Positions 41,480 through 48,656 of a stretch of 64,000 bases of DNA are shown piece by piece. How positions within the stretch are numbered: position 1 is the first letter of the stretch; the number at the start of each line of letters is the position of its first letter. Origin of the DNA: Vineibacter terrae. GTDB taxonomy: Bacteria > Pseudomonadota > Alphaproteobacteria > Reyranellales > Reyranellaceae. Below the pieces are notes generated by a model. That model ran no database searches. It was not told where the DNA came from and saw only the letters and a list, made by a program, of their open reading frames with translations. Location of the stretch: positions 31,301 through 95,300 of the forward strand of contig NZ_VDUZ01000038.1 in the NCBI RefSeq assembly GCF_008039615.1, in the 5' to 3' direction. The translations under genes were made by a program, and so were the position numbers.

Positions 41480-42016
41480 ATGACGACCCAGATGACAGGG
41501 CAAGGCAGCAGCGCTCCGGAGACTGTTGAGTTCCGTGGTCGAGTGAAGTGGTTCAACGCCACCAAAGGTTTCGGGTTCGTTACCACTGAATCCGGGACAG
41601 GCGATGCGTTCCTTCACATCACGGTCCTCCGGCAGGCGGGGCATGAGGACATCGCGCCCGGTGTGACCCTTGGCTGCCATGCCACCAAGGGACCCAAAGG
41701 GCTGCAGGTGATGCGCATCACATCGATCGACCTCAGCACGGCCGGTCCGATGCCGCGTCCCGAGATGGCCCAGGCGGCGCCATCGCCCGAAGCGCAGAGC
41801 GACGACAACGACTTCGTCGTCGGGCTTGTGAAGTGGTACAACGCCGAGCGCGGCTACGGCTTTGTCTGCCCACAGGCCACCGACAAGGACGTGTTCGTGC
41901 ACGCCGCGACTCTTCGGCGCAGCGGCATCGAAGGGCTGACGCCCGGACAGACCGTGCGTGTGCGCGTCACGACCGGCCCCAAGGGCCTGCAGGTCGCCGA
42001 GATCCGCCTGGCATAG
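41480..42016 (+). CDS. double cold-shock-domain protein
   Basis: 178 residues, two CSDs joined by an acidic/Pro-Ala linker. The first (about 15-78) has GRVKWFNATKGFGFVTTESG and DAFLHI (RNP1 and RNP2). The second (about 110-175) has GLVKWYNAERGYGFVCPQ and DVFVHA. Each ends with a matching TKGPKGLQV/TTGPKGLQVAEI segment. Double-CSD proteins are characteristic of alphaproteobacteria and bind single-stranded RNA, acting as RNA chaperones in cold or stationary phase. I chose the ATG at 41480; a GTG at 41465 is possible. It is followed by a strong terminator. Confidence 0.92.
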   Translation: MTTQMTGQGSSAPETVEFRGRVKWFNATKGFGFVTTESGTGDAFLHITVLRQAGHEDIAPGVTLGCHATKGPKGLQVMRITSIDLSTAGPMPRPEMAQAAPSPEAQSDDNDFVVGLVKWYNAERGYGFVCPQATDKDVFVHAATLRRSGIEGLTPGQTVRVRVTTGPKGLQVAEIRLA

Positions 42017-42032
42017 GCTGGCAGCATGCGGC

Positions 42033-42058
42033 GTCCTCGCCCGCAGGCGGGCGAGGAC
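42033..42058. terminator. bidirectional GC-rich hairpin between convergent genes
   Basis: GTCCTCGCCCGC and GCGGGCGAGGAC form a perfect 12-bp stem with a 2-nt AG loop, 17 nt after the cold-shock gene and 15 nt before the stop of thiY. It is the only structure between the two converging units; no U tract is present. Confidence 0.55.
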
Positions 42059-42072
42059 ATGCACGCTGCGGG

Positions 42073-43044
42073 CTACTTGATCTCCTGAACGTAGCTCTCC
42101 AGCGGCACGTCGCGCTTGATGAGGCCGCGTGCCTTCAGGAAGGCCGCGAAGCGGGCATAGCGCGTGCGGTCGAGGCTGGCGGGATCCGACGCCAGCAACG
42201 GCAGCGTGTCCTGCCAGGCGCGCCGGTTGAGCTCGTTGGCGACCTCCTTGCCGCCATAGGCCGCGAAGGCGTCCCACGCCGCGGCCGGGTTGGCGCGCAG
42301 CCATGCCGTCGCCTCGCGCAAGGCGGCGAGCAGCCGTCGCGTCCTGTCGATGTCGAGGCCGTCGCGGCGCGCCACCAGGATGAGCTCGTCGTAGACGGGC
42401 ACACCGAAATCCTCGACCGGGAAGGCGGCGCCCTTGAGCTTCTCGATCTCGAGGTCGTTGAGCTCGAAGTTGCGGAAGGCGCCGATCACGGCGTCGATCT
42501 GCCTGGATTTCAGCGCCGTGGTCAGGGCGAAGTTGACGTTGATCAGCGTCACGTCCTTCAGGGTCAGGCCGGCGGTTTCCAGCATGGCCGCAAGGATCGC
42601 GTCCTCGAAGCCGGCGACGGAGTAGCCCACCTTCTTGCCCTTCAGGTCGGCGATGGTCTTGATCGGCCCGTTGGCCAGCGACACCAGCGCGTTCAGAGGC
42701 TGCGGCACAAGCACACCAATCCGTACCAGCGGCAGCGCCTCGGAGGCACGCTCCGGCGCGACGAACATGTGCAGCTGCGGCTGGTACGAGACGGCGTAGT
42801 CGCCCTTGCCGGCCGCCACCAGCTTGGGCGGCGCGCTCGGGTCGGCAGGCACCGTCAGGCTCACGTCAAGATTCTGCTTCTCGAAGAAGCCCTGGGTCTT
42901 GGCGATCACCAGGGCCGCGTGGTCGGGATTGAGGAACCAGTCCAGCAGCACGGTGACCTTGTCGGCGGCCGCCGCCTGCCGGCCGAGGCCGGCGGCACCC
43001 AGCGCGAGGCCGGCCGCAAGCGTGTGTCGGCGGGTGATGGTCAT
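42073..43044 (-). CDS. thiY: thiamin-precursor ABC transporter substrate-binding protein
   Basis: 323 residues of the NMT1/THI5-like family. The N-terminus MTITRRHTLAAGLALGAAGLGRQAAA has a twin-arginine-like export signal. The mature protein begins KVTVLLDWFLNPDHAALVIAKTQGFFEKQNLDVSLTVPADPSAPPKLVAAGKGDYAVSYQPQ, closely following ThiY, the receptor for formylaminopyrimidine (FAMP/HMP-type thiamin salvage). It is the last gene of thiZ-thiX-thiY, which lies behind a TPP riboswitch, so the function is strongly supported by context. It is periplasmic and hands the pyrimidine to ThiX/ThiZ. Confidence 0.9.
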   Translation of the reverse strand: MTITRRHTLAAGLALGAAGLGRQAAAADKVTVLLDWFLNPDHAALVIAKTQGFFEKQNLDVSLTVPADPSAPPKLVAAGKGDYAVSYQPQLHMFVAPERASEALPLVRIGVLVPQPLNALVSLANGPIKTIADLKGKKVGYSVAGFEDAILAAMLETAGLTLKDVTLINVNFALTTALKSRQIDAVIGAFRNFELNDLEIEKLKGAAFPVEDFGVPVYDELILVARRDGLDIDRTRRLLAALREATAWLRANPAAAWDAFAAYGGKEVANELNRRAWQDTLPLLASDPASLDRTRYARFAAFLKARGLIKRDVPLESYVQEIK

Positions 43045-43101
43045 GTCGGCTCCTTCGTCATGGGAGGTCGGGCGTCATGGCAGGTCGGGCGTCATGGCAG
43101 G

Positions 43102-43845
43102 TCAGGCGGCGTGGGGGACCCAGGGCATCGCACGCCGCAGCAAGGCATCGGCGAGAAAGTAGAGGGCGACGCCGATGACGCAGAGCACCACCAGCGCGGC
43201 GAAGGCCAAAGCCGTCTGGCCGCGGGCGAGCTGCTGCATCATCAGGTAGCCCAGGCCGGCGCTGGCGCCGACCCATTCGCCGATGATCGCGCCGATCGGC
43301 GCCACGGCCGCCGCCACGCGCACGCCCGAGGCGAAGGCCGGCAGCGCTGCCGGCAGCCGGATGCGCAGCAGCACCGAGAGCGGCGGCGCGTCCATCATGC
43401 GCGCCAGGTCGAGCCAGCCGGGGTCGACGCGGCGCAGCCCGTCATAGAAGGCGCTGGCGATGGGGAAGAAGATCACCAGTGTCGCCATGGCGATCTTCGA
43501 CGCCAGCCCGTAGCCCAGCCACAGCACGAGCAGGGGCGCGATGGCGAACACCGGCACCGCCTGGCTGATCACCATCAGCGGCATGCCCCAGGCGCGCAGG
43601 CGGCCGAACCGCGCCATCGCCAGCGCGGTGGCGCCGCCCAGCGCCACGCCCAGCACGAGGCCGGCAGCAATCTCGATCAGCGTCCATGCCGCATGCTCGG
43701 CCAGCAGGTCGCCGCGGCCGACGAACTCCTGGGCCACGATGCTGGGCGGCGGCAGGATGTAATGCGGGACGCCGCCCAGCCACACCACGGCTTCCCACAG
43801 CGCGATCAGCGCCACGGCGACGAGCACGGGGCGCAGGAGGGTCAA
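43102..43845 (-). CDS. thiX: thiamin-precursor ABC transporter permease
   Basis: 247 residues, about six membrane helices of the BPD_transp_1 fold. There is no ATG at the conserved N-terminus; I chose the TTG at 43845, 8 nt after GGAG, giving MTLLRPVLVAVALIALWEAVVWLGG. PSIVAQEFVG is followed by MARFGRLRAWGMPLMVISQAVPVFAIAPLLVLWLG and the EAA loop GLRRVDPGWLDLARMMDAPPLSVLLRIRLPAALPAFASGVRVAAAVAPIGAIIGEWVGASAGLGYLM, as in SsuC/ThiX-type permeases. It lies between the ATPase gene (55 nt upstream) and thiY. It is predicted to move the pyrimidine across the inner membrane. Confidence 0.88.
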   Translation of the reverse strand: MTLLRPVLVAVALIALWEAVVWLGGVPHYILPPPSIVAQEFVGRGDLLAEHAAWTLIEIAAGLVLGVALGGATALAMARFGRLRAWGMPLMVISQAVPVFAIAPLLVLWLGYGLASKIAMATLVIFFPIASAFYDGLRRVDPGWLDLARMMDAPPLSVLLRIRLPAALPAFASGVRVAAAVAPIGAIIGEWVGASAGLGYLMMQQLARGQTALAFAALVVLCVIGVALYFLADALLRRAMPWVPHAA

Positions 43846-43900
43846 GGCGTCGTCTCCATGCGCGCGCCGACGCGCGCGGTCCGACGGGCGGCCATGGTAC

Positions 43901-44743
43901 TCATGCTGCCGTCGCCTCGGCCAGGCGGCGCAGCAGCTCGGCCTGCGTCGCCAGCACCATCGGGTCGGCGACGTCGCGCGGCGGCGCGGCGGGCAGCTCC
44001 AGCGCTGCGTCCAGGGTGGCCGGCGCGCCGGCCATGACGTGGATGCGATGGCCCATCCGCGCCGCTTCCAGCGGGTCGTGGGTAACCAGCAGCACGGTGC
44101 GGCCGGCCAGCAGGCGGGCGGCGAGGTCCTGCAGCTGCAGCCGGCTGATGGCATCGAGCGCGCCGAACGGCTCGTCCATCAGCACGACAGGCCGGTCCTC
44201 GACCAGGGTGCGCACCAGGGCGACACGCTGCCGCATGCCGCCCGACAGCGTCGCCGGCCGTGCCGCCAGCCGCTCGCCCAGCCCGACTTCCTGCAGCAGG
44301 CCGGCCGCGCGCTGCCGGGCGGCCGCGTGCGCCGCCGGATCGCGGCGCAGCCGCGCCCCCAGCGTGGCGTTGGCGAGCACGTCGAGCCACGGCAGCAGCA
44401 GATCGGTCTGGGCCATGTAGGCGATGCGTCCGGCCAATGGCATGCCGTCGTCGGCCGCCAGCGTCGCGCCCGGCTCCGGCGCCAGCAGGCCGGCGACCAC
44501 GCGCAGCAGCGATGACTTGCCGACGCCGGACGGGCCTAGCAGGCAGGTGGTGCGGCCGGCCGGCAGATCGAGCGCGATGCCGTCGAACAGCGCCGTGCCT
44601 TCGAACAGCACCCGCCCGCCGCGCAGGCGGATCGCCGGGGCCGCGATGGCCGTGCGTCGCACCGCCGCGCCGGCCTGCCGGGCCTGACCTTCCCTGGAAT
44701 GACCTGTGGACGCTCCCGCCGGAGCGGCCGTGACCGAAGACAT
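43901..44743 (-). CDS. thiZ: thiamin-precursor ABC transporter ATP-binding protein
   Basis: 280 residues, first gene of the operon, ATG at 44743 lying directly beside the riboswitch. A 35-residue Ala/Gly-rich N-terminal extension precedes the ABC domain. Walker A is GPSGVGKSS, the Q-loop is YMAQTDLLLPWLDVLANATLG, the signature is LSGGMRQRVALVRTL, Walker B is VVLMDEPFGALD, and the switch His is in LLVTHDPLEA. This matches the nitrate/sulfonate/thiamin-precursor class of ABC ATPases. Riboswitch plus ThiY identifies the cargo. The initiation region overlaps the 3' side of the aptamer, implying repression when TPP is abundant. Confidence 0.88.
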   Translation of the reverse strand: MSSVTAAPAGASTGHSREGQARQAGAAVRRTAIAAPAIRLRGGRVLFEGTALFDGIALDLPAGRTTCLLGPSGVGKSSLLRVVAGLLAPEPGATLAADDGMPLAGRIAYMAQTDLLLPWLDVLANATLGARLRRDPAAHAAARQRAAGLLQEVGLGERLAARPATLSGGMRQRVALVRTLVEDRPVVLMDEPFGALDAISRLQLQDLAARLLAGRTVLLVTHDPLEAARMGHRIHVMAGAPATLDAALELPAAPPRDVADPMVLATQAELLRRLAEATAA

Positions 44744-44750
44744 TGCTCAC

Positions 44751-44836
44751 CGTCCCTACGCCGGTGCGAACCGGATCAGGTTCCAGGGGTCGTCCTGTCG
44801 GACCTCTCAGCCGCCGCCGCGGCTCCCCCCGGTGAC
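44751..44836 (-). ncRNA. TPP riboswitch (thi box)
   Basis: Read on the minus strand, the element has CACCGGGGGGAGCC, GGCTGAGAGG, ACCCCTGGAACCTGATCCGG and CACCGGCGTAGGGACGG in order: the universally conserved CTGAGA and ACCTGATC...GCGTAGGGA blocks of the thiamin pyrophosphate aptamer. It ends only about 7 nt before the thiZ ATG, and GGTGAG just after the last helix is the only SD-like sequence. This fits translational control by sequestration rather than a separate terminator. Confidence 0.95.
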
Positions 44837-44848
44837 TCTCGCCGCGCG

Positions 44849-44877
44849 ATACTGGCGGCTCGTGCTGCGGCCTGCAA
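44849..44877 (-). promoter_or_regulatory. candidate promoter of the TPP-controlled operon
   Basis: On the minus strand TTGCAG, a 17-nt spacer and CAGTAT lie immediately upstream of the riboswitch, putting the start of transcription at about 44842, close to the 5' edge of the aptamer. The boxes are weak matches to the consensus, and their placement is the main support. Confidence 0.35.
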
Positions 44878-44969
44878 GCGTCTTTCTTTTTGCCGCCCGA
44901 CACCGCTACGATGCCTGCCCATCCCGGCGCTTTGCGAAGGGCGCAGCGGCCGATGACGCGGAGGGGCAG

Positions 44970-45353
44970 ATGGCGGTGGTGATGCGGGTTGAGGACATGG
45001 CCGGTGCGTTCGCCGAGGCATTCTCCGCCGGCAACATCGAGGCGCTGGTCAGCCTCTACGAGGAGCAGGCGGTGCTGGCGCCGCAGCCAGGCGCGCGGGT
45101 TGTCGGCAAGGCGGCCATTCGCGAGGCCTTCGCCCGCATGACCGCGCGGCGGCCGCGCATGTCCATGACCGCGGTGATGATCATGGAGCGCGACGGGCTG
45201 GCGCTGGTGCGCCATGACTGGGTGATGACCGGCACCGATGCCGAAGGCAAGCCGATGGAGCGTCGCGGCACCAGCGCCGAGGTGCTGCGCCGCCAGCCCG
45301 ATGGCCGCTGGCTCTATGTGCTCGACCACCCGTCGGGCGTGGACAAGTCGTGA
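44970..45353 (+). CDS. SnoaL/DUF4440-like NTF2-fold protein
   Basis: 127 residues from the ATG at 44970 (GCGGAGGGGCAG upstream). The pattern VEDMAGAFAEAFSAGNIEALVSLYEEQAVLAPQPGARVVGKAAIREAFARM, then DGLALVRHDWVMTGTDAEGKPMERRGTSAEVLRRQPDGRWLYVLDHPS, is a standard NTF2-like fold of the SgcJ/EcaC/DUF4440 group. Such proteins include isomerases, small hydrolases and ligand carriers; no catalytic pair can be assigned here. It is probably co-transcribed with the DUF192 gene 59 nt downstream. It starts about 100 nt from the promoter region of the divergent thi operon. Confidence 0.82.
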   Translation: MAVVMRVEDMAGAFAEAFSAGNIEALVSLYEEQAVLAPQPGARVVGKAAIREAFARMTARRPRMSMTAVMIMERDGLALVRHDWVMTGTDAEGKPMERRGTSAEVLRRQPDGRWLYVLDHPSGVDKS

Positions 45354-45412
45354 TCGTGTCGTTGGGACCGCGCCGGGCGGCGCGCGGTCCGGAAGCACCG
45401 AAGGAGCCGGGT

Positions 45413-45904
45413 ATGCGTCGCGTTGCGTGGGTTCTCGCCGTCCTCCTCGCGTTCGGCGTTGCCGGGACGCCGGCGCCGGCACCGGCGCAGTCGCCACCAC
45501 CGCCGCCGGCGGTCTCGTTCGAGAAGTCGAGCCTCGTCATCGACACCGCGGCGGGCGAGCAGAAATTCGACGTCGAGCTGGCGCTGACGCCCGAGCAGCA
45601 GCAGCGCGGCCTGATGTTCCGCCAGAAGCTCGGCGTGCATGAAGGCATGCTGTTCGACTTCGTCGCGACCCAGAAGCTGTCGTTCTGGATGGCCAACACG
45701 CTCATTCCGCTCGACATGCTGTTCATCGATGCCGACGGCACCATCGCGCGCATCCACGCCAATGCCGAGCCGCTCTCGACCCGCACCATCGACAGCGGCT
45801 CGCCCGTCAGGGCGGTGCTGGAGATCAACGGCGGCGCCGCCCGCATGCTGGGGATCAAGCCGGGCGACAAGGTGCGCCACGCGATCTTCGGCAACGCCAG
45901 GTGA
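45413..45904 (+). CDS. exported DUF192 family protein
   Basis: 163 residues from the ATG at 45413, after AAGGAG. The signal peptide MRRVAWVLAVLLAFGVAGTPAPAPA is followed by a Pro-rich tether. The DUF192 core is FDVELALTPEQQQRGLMFRQKLGVHEGMLFDF, FWMANTLIPLDMLFIDADGTIARIHANAEPLS and VLEINGGAARMLGIKPGDKV, a complete small beta-barrel fold. Proteins of this family are periplasmic or lipoprotein-like and of unknown role. It likely shares a transcript with the NTF2-like gene. A CATCCCGAG-family repeat follows it. Confidence 0.9.
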   Translation: MRRVAWVLAVLLAFGVAGTPAPAPAQSPPPPPAVSFEKSSLVIDTAAGEQKFDVELALTPEQQQRGLMFRQKLGVHEGMLFDFVATQKLSFWMANTLIPLDMLFIDADGTIARIHANAEPLSTRTIDSGSPVRAVLEINGGAARMLGIKPGDKVRHAIFGNAR

Positions 45905-45920
45905 GCGGTAGCCTCACACT

Positions 45921-46005
45921 GTCATCCCGAGCGCAGCGAGGACCTCCCGCGAATGGCGCACCGTGCGTCTTGCCGCGGGAGATCCCTCGCTGCGCTCGGG
46001 ATGAC
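45921..46005. repeat. CATCCCGAG-family palindromic repeat
   Basis: A full copy in the opposite core orientation to the one at 24375 (CGAATGGCGCACCGTGCGTCTTGCCG in the centre). The left arm lost a few bases (GCGAGGACCTCCCGC against GCGGGAGATCCCTCGC). It is followed by an AT-rich stretch that carries the sigma-54-like promoter; the rest of the 305-nt gap shows no gene. Confidence 0.8.
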
Positions 46006-46152
46006 AGTTTGGAGCGGCAACCCTGCAACCGGGACGAGGGCGCCCCTGATTTGGGGGAAGCCTCGGATTTTGTAGGTTCCCCGGCGTCATCCTGCTCTGT
46101 CGATTTTCGTGAAAGACATTACATTCCAATGACTTAATATATTTATCCGAGT

Positions 46153-46168
46153 TGGCACGAAGTTCGCG
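46153..46168 (+). promoter_or_regulatory. candidate sigma-54 promoter upstream of the HAD/aminotransferase operon
   Basis: TGGCACGAAGTTCGC keeps the -24 TGGCAC and the -12 GC doublet with exactly 10 bp between GG and GC; the -12 element is TCGC rather than TTGC. It lies 42 nt before the HAD start. The palindrome TTTCGTGAAA at 46105-46114 could be part of an upstream activator site. An NtrC-type activator with GAFTGA is encoded at 50462. Confidence 0.5.
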
Positions 46169-46209
46169 CTTCTGGGGGCGTTGCGTAGTCCCCAACAAAG
46201 AAGTGCGAG

Positions 46210-46887
46210 ATGCCTTGGAACATCCTCTGTGATTTCGACGGGACAATCGTTCCCGTCGATGTGTCCGACGCCCTCTTTGAGCGATTTGCCGAGCCAGCCT
46301 GGCGGGATATCGAGGCCGAATGGCAGGCCGAGCGCATCAGCAGCCGCACCTGCATGGAGCGTCAGGTGGCGCTGCTGCGTTGCAGCCTGGCCGAGCTCGA
46401 CGCCACCCTCGACAGCATCGACATCGACCCGGGCTTCGCCGGCTTCGTCGGCGATTGCCACCGTTGGGGCCATCGCCTGACCATCGTGAGCGACGGGCTC
46501 GACTACGCCATCCGGCGCATCTTCCGGCGACATGGCATCCATGACCTTGCCGTCGTCGCCAACCATCTTCGCCCGGCCGGCGGCCGCCGCTACGTCCTGG
46601 AATTCCCCCATGCGTCGCGGATCTGCAGCTCAGGTGTCTGCAAGTGCGGATTCCGCGGACCCAGGCTGCCGACGCTGGTGATCGGCGACGGGCGCTCCGA
46701 TTTCTGCGTCGCCGGCGCCGCCGACATGGTGATCGCCAAGGCGTCGCTGCTGGATCACTGCCGCCGCGACGGCCTGCCGGTGATCCCGTTCGACGATTTC
46801 GCCCAGGTGCGCGCCGTGGTCGACCATCTCGGTCGTCATCAGCAGCGCGTGGCTGCCCGCATCCCCGAGTGGAGTTCCGCGCTATGA
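46210..46887 (+). CDS. HAD-IB phosphatase, MtnX/PSP-like
   Basis: 225 residues. Motif I is LCDFDGTIVPVDVSDALFERF (nucleophile Asp8, Asp10), motif II is the Ser in LTIVSDGLDYAIRRIF, and motif IV is TLVIGDGRSDFCVAGAADMVIAKASL. The sequence HASRICSSGVCKCGF with clustered Cys residues is typical of the MtnX-like branch of the phosphoserine-phosphatase subfamily. It overlaps the aminotransferase gene by 4 nt (ATGA), so the two are coupled. It could dephosphorylate an intermediate that the aminotransferase makes or consumes. MtnX acts in methionine salvage in Bacillus, but none of the other salvage genes is here, so I do not assign that pathway. Confidence 0.85.
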   Translation: MPWNILCDFDGTIVPVDVSDALFERFAEPAWRDIEAEWQAERISSRTCMERQVALLRCSLAELDATLDSIDIDPGFAGFVGDCHRWGHRLTIVSDGLDYAIRRIFRRHGIHDLAVVANHLRPAGGRRYVLEFPHASRICSSGVCKCGFRGPRLPTLVIGDGRSDFCVAGAADMVIAKASLLDHCRRDGLPVIPFDDFAQVRAVVDHLGRHQQRVAARIPEWSSAL

Positions 46888-48299
46888 ACCAGATCATCCG
46901 CCTGCACGACCTCAGCCGCGACGACGATGCCGAGGAGGCCGCCCTGCGTGCCGACGAGGCGCGCTACTGCTCGCATGGCGACACGGTCCACTACACCGAC
47001 ACGCCGATGATCTTCGAGCGTTGCCAGGGCTCGTTCCTCTACGACCGTCGCGACAGGCCATATCTCGACCTGCAGATGTGGTACTCGGCGGTGAACTTCG
47101 GCTATGCCAACCCGCGTCTGAACGAGGCCCTGAAGCGGCAGATCGATCGCCTGCCGCAGGTCGCATCGCAGTATCTGCACCGCGAGAAGATCGAGCTGGC
47201 GGCGATGATCGCGCGCGATGCCGAGCAAAAGTTCGGGCGCAAGGGCCGCGTGCATTTCAACGTCGGCGGCAGCCAGGCGGTCGAGGATTCGCTGAAGCTG
47301 GTGCGCAACGCCTCGCACGGCAAGAGCCTGATGTTCGCATTCGAGGGCGGCTACCACGGCCGCACGCTCGGCGCCTCGGCCATCACGTCGTCCTACCGCT
47401 ATCGGCGGCGCTACGGTCATTTCGGGGACCGGGCGCAGTTCGTGCCGTTCCCGTACTGCTTCCGTTGCCCGTACGGCAAGAAGCGCGAGGATTGCGGCCT
47501 CTATTGTGTCGACCAGTTCGCACGCCTGTTCGATACGGAATACTACGGCCTGTGGGATCCCAAGGTCGGCGAATCGGAATATGCCGCTTTCTACGTCGAG
47601 CCCATCCAGGGCACCGGCGGCTATGTGATCCCGCCGCCGGGCTACTTCGAGAAGCTCGCCGGGGTGCTGGAGGCGCGCAAGATCCTGCTGGTCGACGACG
47701 AGATCCAGATGGGCTTCTTCCGCGCCGGCAAGCTGTGGTCGATCGAGAATTTCGGCGTCAGGCCGGACATCATCGTCTTCGGCAAGGCCATGACCAACGG
47801 GCTCAACCCGCTCTCGGGCATCTGGGCCCGGGAGGAGCTGATCGCGCCGTCGGTCTTCCCGCCGGGATCGACACACTCGACGTTCAACGCCAATCCGCTC
47901 GGCACCGCCGCCGCGCTCGAGACGATGCGGATGCTCGACGAGAGCGACTACGAGACCGCGACCTTCGCCAAGGGGGTCTATTTCCTGGAGGGCCTGCGTG
48001 AGCTGAAGCGCAAGCATCCGATCGTCGGCGACGTCGACGGGCTGGGATTGGCGCTGCGCATGGAGATCTGCGCCGAGGATGGCTTCACACCGGCCAAGGC
48101 GACGGTCGATCGCATGGTCGACGAGGCCATGAAGGGCGACCTCGTCGTCAACGGCAAGTCATACGGGCTGGTGCTCGATATCGGCGGCTACCACAAGAAC
48201 GTCGTCACCCTGGCGCCCAGCCTCGACATCTCGCGTGAGGAGATGGACCTCGCCATCGTCCTGCTCGACCAGGTGCTGGCCCGCGTCGAGCACGGATGA
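46884..48299 (+). CDS. class III aminotransferase with cysteine-rich insertion
   Basis: 471 residues, start ATG overlapping the HAD stop by 4 nt. The PLP fold includes NVGGSQAVEDSLKLVRNASHG, FAFEGGYHGRTLGASAITSSYRYRRRYG, EPIQGTGGYVIPPPGYF, LLVDDEIQMGFFRAGKL and Schiff-base Lys301 in VFGKAMTNGLNPLSG. Between the phosphate and Glu motifs lies FPYCFRCPYGKKREDCGLYC, with Cys192, Cys195, Cys204 and Cys208 spaced like a metal knuckle. The insertion is also found in some archaeal and proteobacterial aminotransferases. The substrate is unknown; omega-amino acids or 4-aminobutyrate-like compounds are plausible. Expression may be sigma-54-dependent. Confidence 0.9.
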   Translation: MNQIIRLHDLSRDDDAEEAALRADEARYCSHGDTVHYTDTPMIFERCQGSFLYDRRDRPYLDLQMWYSAVNFGYANPRLNEALKRQIDRLPQVASQYLHREKIELAAMIARDAEQKFGRKGRVHFNVGGSQAVEDSLKLVRNASHGKSLMFAFEGGYHGRTLGASAITSSYRYRRRYGHFGDRAQFVPFPYCFRCPYGKKREDCGLYCVDQFARLFDTEYYGLWDPKVGESEYAAFYVEPIQGTGGYVIPPPGYFEKLAGVLEARKILLVDDEIQMGFFRAGKLWSIENFGVRPDIIVFGKAMTNGLNPLSGIWAREELIAPSVFPPGSTHSTFNANPLGTAAALETMRMLDESDYETATFAKGVYFLEGLRELKRKHPIVGDVDGLGLALRMEICAEDGFTPAKATVDRMVDEAMKGDLVVNGKSYGLVLDIGGYHKNVVTLAPSLDISREEMDLAIVLLDQVLARVEHG

Positions 48300-48656
48300 G
48301 CGCTGACGGGCAGGGGGATGACGCCCGGGAACGACGAGGCATCTTCCTGCCCGCTGCCGGCGCAGGTCCTGCGCCGGCCACCCCGAACGCCAACTCTCGT
48401 CATGGACGCGTCAGAGGACGACATTACGAGCCGCGTGACGCCAGCCCGCAACCTGGGCGGGCCGGTCGAAACGCCATGCTCGACGACAGCCGCCACATGA
48501 CCGCGATCGACTGGCAGCAGCCACTGGTGGCGAGCCGGTCCGGTGCGTTTCCGCGCCCGCCTGTCGGAGGAGCCATGAACGGGGAGTGTCCAGCACCAAG
48601 GTGCCAGCACGGCCATCGGCCGTTGGATTGTCACGCAACAACGATTTGGGTATCGC
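48300..48656. other. intergenic stretch between aminotransferase and sensor kinase
   Basis: This 357-nt gap contains no repeat of the three families and no convincing gene. A 125-codon frame starting at 48296 has no family resemblance and runs into the kinase start. A small hairpin, ACGGCC-ATC-GGCCGT, is at about 48612. I found no clear promoter boxes for the kinase gene. Confidence 0.5.

Noticed and set aside
46210..48299. Methionine-salvage operon, because the HAD protein resembles MtnX
   Set aside because: No mtnA, mtnK, mtnW or mtnB gene is nearby, and the class III aminotransferase is not the usual salvage transaminase.
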